Shown: positions 18,721 to 29,710, counted from the first letter of the stretch. The stretch: DNA of 64,000 bases from Monoglobus pectinilyticus (GCF_002874775.1 NZ_CP020991.1:2456451-2520450), one strand, 5' to 3'. The notes: generated by a model from the letters alone, not told the origin. Translations and numbers: made by a program.

Positions 18721-20208
18721 ATGAAAAATAAATTCTGTTTTGGCGTATTAATAATAGTGTTTATTTCGCTTTGTATGTCCTTCTCCGCTTATGCGGTAAA
18801 AACCGACTATGTTATGATAGTCGTAAACGATGACAGGCTTGCCGCGCCTGCCGAAATACTCGGCGGCGTTACTTATATTCCTGTCCGTGAGCTGGCGGAA
18901 AGCGTGGGGGCGGAAATCTTTTGGGACGAAACTGTGTTCGGTGCAACCCTCAGTAAGGGGGATATAATAATAACAATCCTTCCGGGAGCCTCAACTCCTG
19001 TTTACGTGAACGGAACAGCGGTCAAAGACGCTGTAAACTGCTATATAAACGATGAAAAATTAATGCTGCCGCTAAGATTCTTTGCCGAGAGTTTCGGTTT
19101 CAAGGTGGAATACTTTGACGCTTATAAAATTGTTCGTGTTACCGACGGCAGTCAAACTTCAAGCGCGGCAAAAATCTTATTGAATTTTGGGGAGACTGCG
19201 TTGGAAGAGAGAACGCAGTTTAATAACAGACCGGCTGTTAATCCGCTGAAGTCCGGCGGTGTTTGGATTGACGGACGATACCGCATGGCGTATAATGATG
19301 TTGAAAGTTTTCCGGGACTGCATGTTGTAGGCAACGTTGGTTTTGAGGATATAAGTATTTCCGAGAAAAATGCAAAAGAATATGCGGAAATAATAAATCA
19401 CATAGCCGAAAAGGTTCCGCTCGCTGACACATATTCGCTGCTTGTGCCGTCTATGAGCGAGTTTTATGCACCGAAAGAAATTTATAGGAGCCAAATTGAG
19501 GGGCTGTCTATGGTTTATGACAGCCTGAAAAGCTGGGTCACACCTATAGACGCTGTTACAGCTTTATATGAGCATGGCGGAGAAAAGCTGTATTTTATGA
19601 CGGATAACCATTGGACGCAAAGAGGGGCGTACTACGCCTATAAGTCGTTTTTGGAATGCAAGAATGAAACGGCTGACGATATTAATAGTTTTCAGAATAT
19701 GAAGTTTGATTATTTTATTGGATATTGGCAGAAGTATTTGACAGAGTTAGATGATGAAAAGGGAAAGCTGGCGAAAATTTCAGGCAACTTTGAAACGCTG
19801 GAGCGTTTTATGCCTAAAGTAAACGCCGAGGGGACTGTGTATCGTGACGGATATATGCGTGATTATCTGATGAGCGTGGCGCCGGTAGACCAGAATATAA
19901 ACTCTTATTCTGCATTTATTGGCGGAGACAATCCGGTCACCGTATTTAAAACGAATGTTGATAACGGCAGAAAAATTTGTATTATTAAGGACTCGTACGG
20001 CAACGCGTTTTCTGCCTGGGCGCTTAATAACTACAGCGTTGTTTATATAATCGACCCGCGGCATGTTAACGGCTTATATGGTTTCGGCGGAGGAGAGTTT
20101 AAAATAGACGAGTTTTACCGCCATACGGAGTTTGATGATTTGGTAATCATAAATTATCCGGCTTCTGTAGAAAGTCAGGGGTTCAGGTATGCGCTCAGCG
20201 TGCTTTAG
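18721..20208 (+). CDS. Exported stalk-domain plus DHHW/AlgX-like SGNH protein
   Basis: 495 residues. Residues 1-25 form a signal peptide (FGVLIIVFISLCMSFSAYA). Residues about 30-135 form a copper-amine-oxidase-N-like stalk domain (PAEILGGVTYIPVRELAESV, MLPLRFFAESFGFKVEY), common in Clostridial surface proteins. The rest (about 160-495) resembles the DHHW / AlgJ-AlgX SGNH group that handles O-acetylation of exopolysaccharide: TDNHWTQRGAYYAYKSF carries the His-containing motif and IIKDSYGNAF the serine motif. An acyltransferase or esterase acting on surface glycans is therefore plausible, but no MBOAT partner lies nearby. It precedes a radical SAM gene by 26 nt. The activity is inferred from motifs only. 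Confidence 0.72.
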   Translation: MKNKFCFGVLIIVFISLCMSFSAYAVKTDYVMIVVNDDRLAAPAEILGGVTYIPVRELAESVGAEIFWDETVFGATLSKGDIIITILPGASTPVYVNGTAVKDAVNCYINDEKLMLPLRFFAESFGFKVEYFDAYKIVRVTDGSQTSSAAKILLNFGETALEERTQFNNRPAVNPLKSGGVWIDGRYRMAYNDVESFPGLHVVGNVGFEDISISEKNAKEYAEIINHIAEKVPLADTYSLLVPSMSEFYAPKEIYRSQIEGLSMVYDSLKSWVTPIDAVTALYEHGGEKLYFMTDNHWTQRGAYYAYKSFLECKNETADDINSFQNMKFDYFIGYWQKYLTELDDEKGKLAKISGNFETLERFMPKVNAEGTVYRDGYMRDYLMSVAPVDQNINSYSAFIGGDNPVTVFKTNVDNGRKICIIKDSYGNAFSAWALNNYSVVYIIDPRHVNGLYGFGGGEFKIDEFYRHTEFDDLVIINYPASVESQGFRYALSVL

Positions 20209-20234
20209 CGGCGGTATTTTGGAGATGTATACAA

Positions 20235-21161
20235 ATGGATTTATATAAAATTTTGAGCGAATGCAGGCTGTGTCCGAGGGAGTGCGGTGTGGATAGGCTC
20301 AGCGGCGAAACAGGGGTTTGCGGCGCGGGAGCCAAAGCCAGAATCGCCAGGGCTGATTTGCATTTTTGGGAGGAGCCGTGTATATCGGGTGAAAACGGTT
20401 CCGGTGCGGTATTCTTTTCAAACTGCACGTTAAGATGTGTGTATTGTCAGAATTATGATGTAAGCTCAAAAGGAAAAGGGTTTGAAAAGACGGATGAAGA
20501 ACTTGCCGATTGTTTTTTGGAGCTTCAGGATAAGGGAGCAAACAATATCAATTTGGTCACTCCGACCCATTATATTCCCCAACTGGTTTCCGCTTTGGAC
20601 AATGCGAAAAAACGCGGTCTGAATCTGCCTGTTGTATATAACTGCGGCGGTTATGAGAAAGCTGAAACACTGAAACTTCTTGATGGGTATGTAGACGTCT
20701 ATCTGCCTGATATGAAATATTATTCAGACAAATACGCCAAACGTTATTCCGGCGCAAAAGATTATTTTAAAACGGCTTCCGAAGCTGTTTCAGAGATGTA
20801 CAGGCAGGTGGGCAAGTGGGAATTTGACAACAGCGGTCTTATAAAAAAAGGGGTCATAATACGTCATATGTTATTGCCCGGTCTGATTTTTGAGGCTAAA
20901 AAAATAGTTGACTATTTGTTTGAAAAATATGAGGACAAAATTTGGCTAAGCCTGATGAGCCAGTATACCATTATGCCCGGAGTGAGAGGTATGGATGAGC
21001 TTAACAGGAACTTGCCGAAAGGATATTATGAAACTTTGGTAGATTACTGCGCGTCCCTGGGAATGGAAAATGTCTATGTTCAGGAAGAAGGCTCGTCCGA
21101 TTTGTGTTATATACCTGAATTTTACGGAAGTTATCAGTCTTTATCAGAAGAAGGGGAGTAA
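20235..21161 (+). CDS. Radical SAM protein, PflA-like (COG1313 type)
   Basis: 308 residues. The [4Fe-4S]/SAM motif is C64-x3-C68-x2-C71 in NCTLRCVYCQNYDV. Before it are CRLCPRECGVDR and a further Cys (GVCGAG), the extra N-terminal cysteines usual for this group annotated as pyruvate-formate-lyase-activating-like. The barrel continues through LVTPTHYIPQLVSAL, YNCGGYE, YLPDMKYY and RHMLLPG. No glycyl-radical enzyme is encoded nearby, so the substrate is unknown. It is followed one base later by the MmcQ/YjbR gene, so the two are almost certainly cotranscribed. Confidence 0.82.
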   Translation: MDLYKILSECRLCPRECGVDRLSGETGVCGAGAKARIARADLHFWEEPCISGENGSGAVFFSNCTLRCVYCQNYDVSSKGKGFEKTDEELADCFLELQDKGANNINLVTPTHYIPQLVSALDNAKKRGLNLPVVYNCGGYEKAETLKLLDGYVDVYLPDMKYYSDKYAKRYSGAKDYFKTASEAVSEMYRQVGKWEFDNSGLIKKGVIIRHMLLPGLIFEAKKIVDYLFEKYEDKIWLSLMSQYTIMPGVRGMDELNRNLPKGYYETLVDYCASLGMENVYVQEEGSSDLCYIPEFYGSYQSLSEEGE

Positions 21162-21162
21162 A

Positions 21163-21546
21163 ATGATAAGAGGAAGCGAAGATACTGCTGAAAGATACAA
21201 GCAGGATATTTTTAAGTATGCTAAACAAAAATACGGTGCGGAGCCTGACTATCCGTGGGTTAAATCACCTGAAAGCGCTGTTTTAAGGCATAAGGACAAT
21301 GCGAAATGGTTCGCTTTGTTAATGACAGTGGCGAAAACCAGTTTAGGGCTGAATAACTCTGAAATTGTGAATATTATAAACTTAAAATGCGACCCTGTTT
21401 TAATAGGTTCTTTAATTAAAGAAAAAGGTTATTTTCCGGCTTATCATATGAATAAAGAACATTGGATTACGGTTTTGCTGGACGGTTCTGTTTCAATAGA
21501 TGAGCTGTATAATTTAATAGATTTAAGTTATGACTTGAGTAAATAA
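21163..21546 (+). CDS. MmcQ/YjbR-family protein
   Basis: 127 residues, the normal size of this small cytoplasmic family with a CyaY-like or double-wing fold. Visible family features: AKQKYGAEPDYPWVKSPESA, RHKDNAKWFALLMTV, and KGYFPAYHMNKEHWITVLLD. Some members are suspected to bind DNA; no firm function is known. The start is the ATG at 21163 behind AGGGGAG; the longer frame from 21070 would overlap the radical SAM gene and has no ribosome site. The stop of the upstream gene is one base before this ATG. Confidence 0.85.
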   Translation: MIRGSEDTAERYKQDIFKYAKQKYGAEPDYPWVKSPESAVLRHKDNAKWFALLMTVAKTSLGLNNSEIVNIINLKCDPVLIGSLIKEKGYFPAYHMNKEHWITVLLDGSVSIDELYNLIDLSYDLSK

Positions 21547-21610
21547 AATATTTGATATATAATGTTAATCATAGAGTGTAACACTGAAAAAATTTTTAGA
21601 GGTGAAAGAT

Positions 21611-22699
21611 GTGAAAAAGTATAGTAATGAGGAATACAAAGCGTTATTGACAGAGATTGAAAACATTGATTTTGCCGAGGTCAAGCTTGAAAATGAGTGT
21701 GAGGAGAGGGTTTGCAGCGACCTTAACCTTTGGGACGGCAGAAATACTAAATTTGGTTATGCCGATGTTTCGTGGTCAAGTTCAGACCCGGATTCTGTAT
21801 CCACATCGGGCGAGGTAATTTGCCTGCCCGAGGAGAAGAAAGTGACTATAACGGCTCATTTTTCGTATCAGGATTATCCTGAAATAAACATTGACAAGAG
21901 TTTTGTGCTTAACGTTCTGAAAGGCAGCGGAAAAAGGCAGGAGAAAAACTCAAATATAATCGACAGAAGGGGAAGACGGGTCATTTTTGTTATTGGCGAC
22001 TCCACTGCAAGCATATATCCACACAGCGGAGAAAACAACAGGTTTCCCCAAACCGGCTGGGCTCAGTATTTTGATAAGTATTTTATAAGCGATAAAGCCG
22101 TGGTTGCGGATATAGCCATGAGCGGCAGGAGCGCAAAGAGTTACACAGAAGAAGATAATTTTAAGGTCTTTAAGGATAATATCAGCGAGGGCGATTTTCT
22201 GATATTACAGTTCGGTCATAATGATTCTAAAATACAGGATCCGTCAAGATATGCTCCGGCATTTGGTAAAATTGATGAAAAAGGCTCATATAAAAATTAT
22301 ATGAGCGTATATATAAATATTGCGAGAGATGCCGGAGCAATTCCGATATTGGCAACCTCGGTGAGCAGACGTAAGCTTTCAGACGAGAGCCTTGAAGAAT
22401 ACGTCAATGCCGCTAAAGAACTGGGAAAAGAGCTGAATATTCCGGTGCTGGATGTCTATAAGAGGACAAACGACTGGATAAACGAGGTCGGTCTTGAGGA
22501 AGCAAAGAGCTTATACAAAATTATAAAGCCTCATGATGAGAGGTTTATGTATAACCCTGAGTTCTTAAATTCACAGTTCTACGAAAACGGCGATGATGAT
22601 GATACTCACCTGAATATCTTCGGAGCGGACAAAATAGCCTTTTGGGTTACTGAGGAAATCAAAAAGAACGTTCCGGAACTGGCTATTTTGCTAAAATAA
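21611..22699 (+). CDS. SGNH esterase, rhamnogalacturonan-acetylesterase-like (CE12 type)
   Basis: 362 residues. The C-terminal two thirds carry the SGNH blocks: VIGDSTAS (nucleophile Ser), SGRSAKS, LQFGHNDSK, and DDTHLNIFGADKIA with the catalytic Asp and His. This is the rhamnogalacturonan acetylesterase pattern, removing acetyl groups from pectin side regions. The first 120 residues look like a bacterial Ig-like domain (SWSSSDPDSVSTSGEV). There is no signal peptide, so it is probably cytoplasmic and acts on imported oligosaccharides. The GTG at 21611 is preferred because AGAGGTG lies 7 nt ahead; an in-frame GTG at 21602 overlaps that site. It fits the pectin theme of the window. Confidence 0.83.
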   Translation: MKKYSNEEYKALLTEIENIDFAEVKLENECEERVCSDLNLWDGRNTKFGYADVSWSSSDPDSVSTSGEVICLPEEKKVTITAHFSYQDYPEINIDKSFVLNVLKGSGKRQEKNSNIIDRRGRRVIFVIGDSTASIYPHSGENNRFPQTGWAQYFDKYFISDKAVVADIAMSGRSAKSYTEEDNFKVFKDNISEGDFLILQFGHNDSKIQDPSRYAPAFGKIDEKGSYKNYMSVYINIARDAGAIPILATSVSRRKLSDESLEEYVNAAKELGKELNIPVLDVYKRTNDWINEVGLEEAKSLYKIIKPHDERFMYNPEFLNSQFYENGDDDDTHLNIFGADKIAFWVTEEIKKNVPELAILLK

Positions 22700-22792
22700 T
22701 AAAATCATATCAATACGATATAAAATAATTCCTTAAAGGAATTTGTGACAATTTTCTTTTGTATTCTATATACATATTTGTTAATTTTAAGA

Positions 22793-22821
22793 TTGACAAT
22801 TCAAAAAAATGGGAATATACT
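22793..22821 (+). promoter_or_regulatory. Promoter of the ATP synthase operon
   Basis: TTGACA (22793-22798), 17-bp spacer, TATACT (22816-22821). It implies a leader of about 230 nt before atpB. Confidence 0.75.
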
Positions 22822-22847
22822 ATCTTCAAGTAAAGAGTTTGAATTCG

Positions 22848-22878
22848 AACAGTTTTGTTTGTTTTCAAACAAGCTGTT
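22848..22878 (+). promoter_or_regulatory. Hairpin in the atp operon leader
   Basis: A 12-bp stem with a small internal loop and a TTTT loop (aacag..ttgtttg / caaacaa.ctgtt), about 20 nt after the predicted transcription start. It is followed by only a short T stretch, so it is not a clear terminator; a stabilising or regulatory leader hairpin is possible. Confidence 0.4.
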
Positions 22879-23059
22879 GCTTTATAAAATTTGACTTTTT
22901 TAGTGATGACTTTTGAATTGTTAATATATGAGAGATAATTTGAAAAGTAATTTAAGATAAAAAAGAAATTAATATCAGCATGCAAAGAGGCATCTGGTGT
23001 ATTTCTTTTTTATTTTACCCTTTGAGTTTGAGAAATTTTTAACAAGGCGGTGACAGACT

Positions 23060-23752
23060 GTGAATGATATTGCAGCGGAACTTTATACAAAGCTGAATGA
23101 AACAACCATTGCTTTTACAATTCCGATTTTCGGAGGGATTCCGGTGCCGGAATCCGTGGTTATAACCTGGGGGATAATGGCTGTTCTTGTCTTGTTTTCT
23201 ATCATATTTGTCCGAAACCTGAAACTTGCGCCAAGCGGAGTGCAGGTATATTTGGAAACGTTTATCGGCTGGATAAATAACTTCTTTACCGGGATTTTAG
23301 GCGAGGGAGGAAAGATGTATATCCCTTATTTGGGAACTGTCTTGTTATATATCGGATGTTCTAATATAGTTGGTCTTTTTGGGCTTACGCCGCCGACAAA
23401 GGATTTAAATGTTACTGCGGGGCTTGCCATAATGAGTATTGTTTTGGTGGAGGCTGCCGGGATAAAGGCGAAAGGCGCCGGAGGCTGGATAAAGGGTTTT
23501 GCCCAGCCGATGGCTTTTATGACGCCGCTTAATGTTTTGGAAATCGTAATTAAACCGCTTTCACTTTGTATGCGGCTTTTTGGAAACGTTTTGGGCTCAT
23601 TTGTTATTATGGAGCTTATAAAAATGGTTGTTCCTGTTTTTGTTCCGCTTGCATTCAGTTTTTATTTTGATATATTTGACGGATTATTGCAGGCATATGT
23701 TTTTGTGTTCCTGACATCGCTTTATATTCAGGAAGTAACCGAAACGGAATAG
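23060..23752 (+). CDS. atpB: F0F1 ATP synthase subunit a
   Basis: 230-residue membrane subunit that carries ions between the half-channels and the c-ring. At least five membrane helices are visible (for example about 30-50, 82-102, 160-180, 190-225). Arg172 in SLCMRLFGNVLGS is the essential arginine facing the c-ring, and the last helix pair has the usual FDGLLQAYVFVFLTSLYI. It starts with GTG behind AAGGCGGTG. It is first of the eight-gene operon; no atpI precedes it. Confidence 0.95.
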   Translation: MNDIAAELYTKLNETTIAFTIPIFGGIPVPESVVITWGIMAVLVLFSIIFVRNLKLAPSGVQVYLETFIGWINNFFTGILGEGGKMYIPYLGTVLLYIGCSNIVGLFGLTPPTKDLNVTAGLAIMSIVLVEAAGIKAKGAGGWIKGFAQPMAFMTPLNVLEIVIKPLSLCMRLFGNVLGSFVIMELIKMVVPVFVPLAFSFYFDIFDGLLQAYVFVFLTSLYIQEVTETE

Positions 23753-23819
23753 TCTTAAATTAGAAAATTGATTAAACTACATATAAATTTATCAGAAATT
23801 TTAAAGGAGATGTATATTT

Positions 23820-24044
23820 ATGGGAGCATTAATAGCAATCGGTGCAGGTATAGCGGCACTCACAGGTATAGGAGCAGGTATTGGTATAGGAATAGCAACT
23901 TCAAAGGCGACAGAAGCTATTGCAAGACAGCCTGAAGCCAAAGGCGACATCAATAAGGCTCTGCTTTTGGGATGTGCTCTTGCGGAAGCAACCGCTATTT
24001 ATGGATTCGTTATCGCAATCATGATAATCCTGTTCTTGAAATAG
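23820..24044 (+). CDS. atpE: F0F1 ATP synthase subunit c
   Basis: A 74-residue hairpin of two membrane helices joined by the ARQPEAKGDI polar loop that meets the gamma/epsilon stalk. Glu56 in ALAEATAIYGF is the ion-carrying carboxylate. The first helix is rich in Gly-x-Gly for tight packing. At the position of the Na+-binding Gln of Ilyobacter subunit c there is Ile23, and Ala57 replaces the usual Ser, though Thr58 is kept; this points to proton rather than sodium coupling (inference). Confidence 0.96.
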   Translation: MGALIAIGAGIAALTGIGAGIGIGIATSKATEAIARQPEAKGDINKALLLGCALAEATAIYGFVIAIMIILFLK

Positions 24045-24085
24045 GAGAGGTATTTTTATTATTTGGATGACGGAGGTCGGTTTGA

Positions 24086-24562
24086 ATGCTTAACTTAAAT
24101 TGGAATATAATCTGGACCTTTGTAAATCTTATCATATTGTATATTTTACTTAGAAAGTTTCTTTTTGGTCCGATAACTGCAATGATGGAGAAGCGCGAGG
24201 GCGAGATAAAATCGTCTCTAGACAACGCTTCTGCGGCGAAACAGGAAGCCGCCGCTTTAAAAGCGGCTTACACCGATAAGCTTAAAACTGCTGAGGCGGC
24301 TGCCGGAGATATAATAAAGTCCGCCAAAGAGGAAGCCAAAGCAAAACGTGATGAGATAATAAGCAAAGCCAAGGAAGACGCCGGAAATATTGTTTTAAAC
24401 GCTAACAAACAGATTGAGCTGGAAAAAGAACGCTCAATATCTGAAGCTAAGTCTGAGATAGCCTCGCTCGTTATGGACGCGGCGCTGAAGGCGGCGAAGA
24501 ACGGTGATGTTTCTGAGAGCGCTGTTGACAGCTTTATCCTTGAGGTAGGTGAAGCAAAATGA
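24086..24562 (+). CDS. atpF: F0F1 ATP synthase subunit b
   Basis: 158 residues: one N-terminal membrane helix (about 4-25, NIIWTFVNLIILYILLRKF) and then a long Ala/Lys/Glu-rich coiled coil that forms the peripheral stalk (KQEAAALKAAYTDKLKTAEA). The GPITAMMEKRE segment after the helix is typical. It overlaps atpH by 4 bp, consistent with translational coupling. Confidence 0.93.
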   Translation: MLNLNWNIIWTFVNLIILYILLRKFLFGPITAMMEKREGEIKSSLDNASAAKQEAAALKAAYTDKLKTAEAAAGDIIKSAKEEAKAKRDEIISKAKEDAGNIVLNANKQIELEKERSISEAKSEIASLVMDAALKAAKNGDVSESAVDSFILEVGEAK

Positions 24563-25077
24563 GCAGAGCAAAGATAATAACCAAAGAGGCTTTGAATTAT
24601 GCTGAGGCGCTTTATCAAATCAGCAGTGACATAAAAAATGTCATGGAGTTCACCGCACTGCTTGCTGTGGATGAGCTCAGACAAGCATTGGTTAATCCAA
24701 CAATAAGCTTAAAAGAGAAATATGCGGTTATAGACAGAATTTTTGACGGCGGCTTTGGAAAGTTTATGAAGACAGTATGTAAAAATGGTGATTACAGTGT
24801 TTTGCCTTTGATAGAGGAGAGTTATAAGCAGGTTTGGAACAGACACAATTCAGTGCTTGAAGCTTCTCTTGAATATGCAGAGCCGGTTAGTGAAAAATCG
24901 GTATCCGGTATTAAGGAAATGCTGGTTAAAAAATATGGCGTAAAGTCTGTTGAGTTAAGCTTGGTTGAAAATAGAGATTTAATAGGCGGTTTCAGACTTT
25001 ATGTAAATGATAAGGTATATGATAAAAGTGTTTTGGGAGCTTTAGACAGAATGCGCAGAACACTTTTGCGGAGGTGA
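24559..25077 (+). CDS. atpH: F0F1 ATP synthase subunit delta
   Basis: 172 residues. It tops the peripheral stalk, joining subunit b to the alpha/beta head. The N-terminal helical bundle ([31 protein letters not shown]) and the C-terminal end ([34 protein letters not shown]) are diagnostic. It starts within atpF (ATGA overlap) and ends inside the ribosome site of atpA. Confidence 0.92.
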   Translation: MSRAKIITKEALNYAEALYQISSDIKNVMEFTALLAVDELRQALVNPTISLKEKYAVIDRIFDGGFGKFMKTVCKNGDYSVLPLIEESYKQVWNRHNSVLEASLEYAEPVSEKSVSGIKEMLVKKYGVKSVELSLVENRDLIGGFRLYVNDKVYDKSVLGALDRMRRTLLRR

Positions 25078-25082
25078 TAGAT

Positions 25083-26663
25083 TTGAGCAGTATTAACACA
25101 AGTGATGTTATTTCAGTGCTGAAAGAAGAAATATCTGATTTTGATGTAAAAATGACAGCTGTTGACGAGGGCAGTATTATCAGCATGGGCGACGGCATTG
25201 TGACAGTGTATGGCTTAAGCAACGCTATGTACGGCGAGCTGGTTATATTTGAGACCGGAGTAAAAGGCATGGTTCAGGGGCTGGAAGAACAGACGGTCAG
25301 CTGTGTGCTTTTGGGAAGCGACCATGGACTTCATGAGGGCTCAAAGGTCAGATGTTCAGGAAGACGCGCCGGAGTGCCTGTAGGAAATAATTTAATCGGC
25401 AGGGTTGTTGACGCTATAGGAAACCCGATAGACGGACAGGGTGAGATAAAGCAAGACGATTTCTATCCAATTGAAAGCCCGGCGCCTGGAGTTATTGAAA
25501 GACAGCCTGTAACGGTTCCGCTGGAAACCGGAATACTTGCGATAGACAGCATGTTTCCTATCGGCAGGGGTCAGCGTGAGCTTATAATCGGGGACAGACA
25601 GACTGGAAAAACCTCAATAGCGACTGATACAATAATTAATCAAAAAGGCAAAGACGTTATATGTATCTATGTGGCTGTTGGACAGAAAGCTTCTACGGTT
25701 GCAAAACTTGTCAGCGACTTCAAGAATATGGGAGCAATGGATTATACTATAGTTGTTTCAGCGTCCGCCAGCGATATGGCGCCGCTTCAATATATAGCCC
25801 CGTATTCGGGAACCGCTATGGCCGAATATTTTATGCACAACGGAAAAGACGTATTGATTGTATATGATGATTTGTCTAAGCATGCGGTTGCATACAGGGC
25901 AATGTCTCTGCTATTGGAGAGACCGCCGGGCAGAGAAGCGTATCCGGGCGATGTGTTCTATCTGCATTCTCGTCTGCTTGAGCGTTCCAGCCGTCTTGAC
26001 GAGGCTCACGGCGGCGGTTCTATCACTGCATTGCCTATTATAGAAACCCAGGCAGGAGATGTTTCGGCGTATATACCTACGAATGTTATTTCTATAACAG
26101 ACGGTCAGATTTTTCTGGAAAACGAGCTGTTTTTTGCAGGTATAAGACCGGCTGTAAACGTGGGGCTTTCAGTGTCTCGTGTAGGCGGAGCAGCGCAAAC
26201 CAAAGCGATGAAAAAAGTTGCCGGAAATCTGCGTATTGATTTGGCGCAGTATCGTGAAATGGAAGTGTTCAGTCAGTTTAGTTCGGATTTGGACCCGGCA
26301 ACCAAAGAGCTGCTTGACACCGGAGACAGAATAATGGAACTTTTAAAACAGCCTTTGCTGAATCCGCTGCCTCTATATGCTCAGGTGCTTTTGCTCACTG
26401 TGAGCAAAAATAGAATGCTGCTTGATATACCGATAAATGAAATAGTAAACTTTAAGTCAGACTTTATAGATTTTGTTGAGCGGAAAGCTCCTGGAATAAT
26501 AAAAACAATAAGCGAAACTAAGGCGCTGAGTGATGAAGACGAAGAAAAAATCATAGAGCTGTGCAAGGAATTCAAGACCGGAAGATATGTATCAGCATTG
26601 GCTGATGACCCGGGAGAAGAAGCGGAAGTTGTGTTAAACGAAAACAATATTAAGGAAGACTGA
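25083..26663 (+). CDS. atpA: F0F1 ATP synthase subunit alpha
   Basis: 526 residues, normal length. Walker A is at about 170-177 (GDRQTGKT); [28 protein letters not shown] and the [15 protein letters not shown] segment with the arginine finger follow. The start is most likely TTG at 25083, because GGAGGTGAT lies directly ahead; a GTG at 25074 is inside that ribosome site. The product is the non-catalytic nucleotide subunit of the F1 head. Confidence 0.96.
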   Translation: MSSINTSDVISVLKEEISDFDVKMTAVDEGSIISMGDGIVTVYGLSNAMYGELVIFETGVKGMVQGLEEQTVSCVLLGSDHGLHEGSKVRCSGRRAGVPVGNNLIGRVVDAIGNPIDGQGEIKQDDFYPIESPAPGVIERQPVTVPLETGILAIDSMFPIGRGQRELIIGDRQTGKTSIATDTIINQKGKDVICIYVAVGQKASTVAKLVSDFKNMGAMDYTIVVSASASDMAPLQYIAPYSGTAMAEYFMHNGKDVLIVYDDLSKHAVAYRAMSLLLERPPGREAYPGDVFYLHSRLLERSSRLDEAHGGGSITALPIIETQAGDVSAYIPTNVISITDGQIFLENELFFAGIRPAVNVGLSVSRVGGAAQTKAMKKVAGNLRIDLAQYREMEVFSQFSSDLDPATKELLDTGDRIMELLKQPLLNPLPLYAQVLLLTVSKNRMLLDIPINEIVNFKSDFIDFVERKAPGIIKTISETKALSDEDEEKIIELCKEFKTGRYVSALADDPGEEAEVVLNENNIKED

Positions 26664-26677
26664 AAGCGGGTGAGATA

Positions 26678-27568
26678 ATGGCTAATATGCGTGAAATACG
26701 TTCGAGAATAAAAAGTGTTAATGATATAATGAAGATAACCAACGCAATGTATCTTATATCTTCATCAAAGATGAAGCACGCTAAGCAGAGACTTGACGAT
26801 ACAGAACCATATTTTTATACTTTGCAGAATACTATTGCTCATATTTTGAAGCATACCCCGCATACAAGCAATTTATATTTTCACCGCCGCGATGAGATAC
26901 CAAATGAAAAACGTAAAAAAGGTTATATCGTGATAACAGGAGATAAGGGGTTGGCAGGAGCCTATAATCATAACGTGCTTAAACTTACCGAGCAGGAGAT
27001 TGCTAAGGGCGGAGAAATTAAGCTCTTTATAATAGGTCAGGTCGGCAGAATGTATTTTGCAAGAAAGGGCATACCGTATGAAGCGTATTTTCAATACACT
27101 GCTCAGAATCCCAGTATGTACAGGGCGAGAGAAATTTCTGAGTTGATACTGAGTAAGTTTCTGTCAGAGGAGCTGGACGATGTTTATGTAGTGTATACAG
27201 ATATGATATCGTCTATGAAAGAGGAAGCAAAACTGCTTCAAATACTGCCGTTCAGGCGTGAGAGATTTGAAAATCTGCACAGCGGCAAACATCGTGAGAT
27301 TCACCATACTGCCACATTTGACCCGTCTCCTGAAATAGTTATGGAAAACCTTGTCCCGAATTATGCCAAGGGATTAATATATGGAACAATGGTGGAAGCG
27401 TTTGCGAGCGAGCAGCATGCCAGAATGATGGCAATGGATTCCGCGACAAAGAGCGCTAAGGATATGATTCAGGAACTTAACCTTGCGTATAACAGGGCAA
27501 GACAGGCCGCAATAACTCAGGAAATAACAGAGATTGTCAGCGGCGCGAAAAGCCAGCATAAAAAATGA
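26678..27568 (+). CDS. atpG: F0F1 ATP synthase subunit gamma
   Basis: 296 residues. It forms the rotating central shaft. The two terminal helices that make the coiled coil are clear: MREIRSRIKSVNDIMKITNAM at the start and MMAMDSATKSAKDMIQELNL to AAITQEITEIVSGA at the end, with ITGDKGLAGAYNHNV in between. Lies 14 nt after atpA. Confidence 0.95.
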   Translation: MANMREIRSRIKSVNDIMKITNAMYLISSSKMKHAKQRLDDTEPYFYTLQNTIAHILKHTPHTSNLYFHRRDEIPNEKRKKGYIVITGDKGLAGAYNHNVLKLTEQEIAKGGEIKLFIIGQVGRMYFARKGIPYEAYFQYTAQNPSMYRAREISELILSKFLSEELDDVYVVYTDMISSMKEEAKLLQILPFRRERFENLHSGKHREIHHTATFDPSPEIVMENLVPNYAKGLIYGTMVEAFASEQHARMMAMDSATKSAKDMIQELNLAYNRARQAAITQEITEIVSGAKSQHKK

Positions 27569-27607
27569 GCGCGGTATAACTCTATGACAGTATGAGATGG
27601 GAAATAG

Positions 27608-29005
<1,398 letters not shown>

Positions 29006-29045
29006 TTAAGATTATAACTTTTTTTAACTTGTGAGGAGGATTCAC

Positions 29046-29462
29046 ATGTCTGATGAAAAAACTTTTAAACTTGATATTCTTGCCAGCGACCGTTCGTTTT
29101 ACAGCGGTCCATGCGAGATGCTGATATTTCCTGCTCTTGACGGCCTCCAAGGAGTCCTGCCACATCATGAGGCAACCGTAACCTGCACCAGCGAAGGCGA
29201 GCTTAAATATAAGGTTGACGGAAAGTGGTATTATGCCGCTGTAAGCAAAGGGATAGTAGAAATCATGCCGACGTATGTAACCTTGCTCGCGGATACCGTA
29301 GAAAGACCCGAAGAAATTGACATAAAACGTGCCAAGGAAGCAAAAGAACGCGCTGAAGAGAGAATGAGACAGAAACAGAGTATTCGGGAATATTATCAAA
29401 CTCAGGCGGCGCTTAACCGCGCGCTGTCAAGGTTAAAGGTTTCAAGACAGCATATGAAATAG
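29046..29462 (+). CDS. atpC: F0F1 ATP synthase subunit epsilon
   Basis: 138 residues: N-terminal beta sandwich (FKLDILASDRSFYSGPCEML, GVLPHHEATVTCT) and C-terminal helical hairpin (KRAKEAKERAEERMRQK, NRALSRLKVSRQ) that can brake rotation. The start is the ATG at 29046 with GAGGAGG ahead; the GTG at 29031 lies before that site. Last gene of the atp operon; a terminator follows. Confidence 0.93.
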   Translation: MSDEKTFKLDILASDRSFYSGPCEMLIFPALDGLQGVLPHHEATVTCTSEGELKYKVDGKWYYAAVSKGIVEIMPTYVTLLADTVERPEEIDIKRAKEAKERAEERMRQKQSIREYYQTQAALNRALSRLKVSRQHMK

Positions 29463-29468
29463 ATTTAA

Positions 29469-29500
29469 AAGCATACCAATTTTGGTATGCTTGTTTTATT
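29469..29500 (+). terminator. Terminator of the atp operon
   Basis: A 10-bp perfect stem (aagcatacca / tggtatgctt) with a 4-nt loop, then tgttttattt, 7 nt after the atpC stop. Confidence 0.85.
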
Positions 29501-29710
29501 TACACTTTTAGTTTGGGTATAATCTTTCCGTTTTTTAGGGGAATGATAATTATAAGTGAAAGAAAAAAGTTTTTGATTTATGCAGAAAGTATTTCGAGTT
29601 AAAATTTAGTATTTATTTTTAGGTTATACCCGTGTTTGATATTTATAGATGAATTGAAATTCACAGACTTATTGCTATTCTAACAAAAATTATTATTTGG
29701 AGGTTATGTT

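Noticed and set aside
22710-22985. Minus-strand open frame of 91 codons before atpB
   Set aside because: Lies across the atp promoter and leader hairpin, AT-rich composition, no ribosome site or family features.
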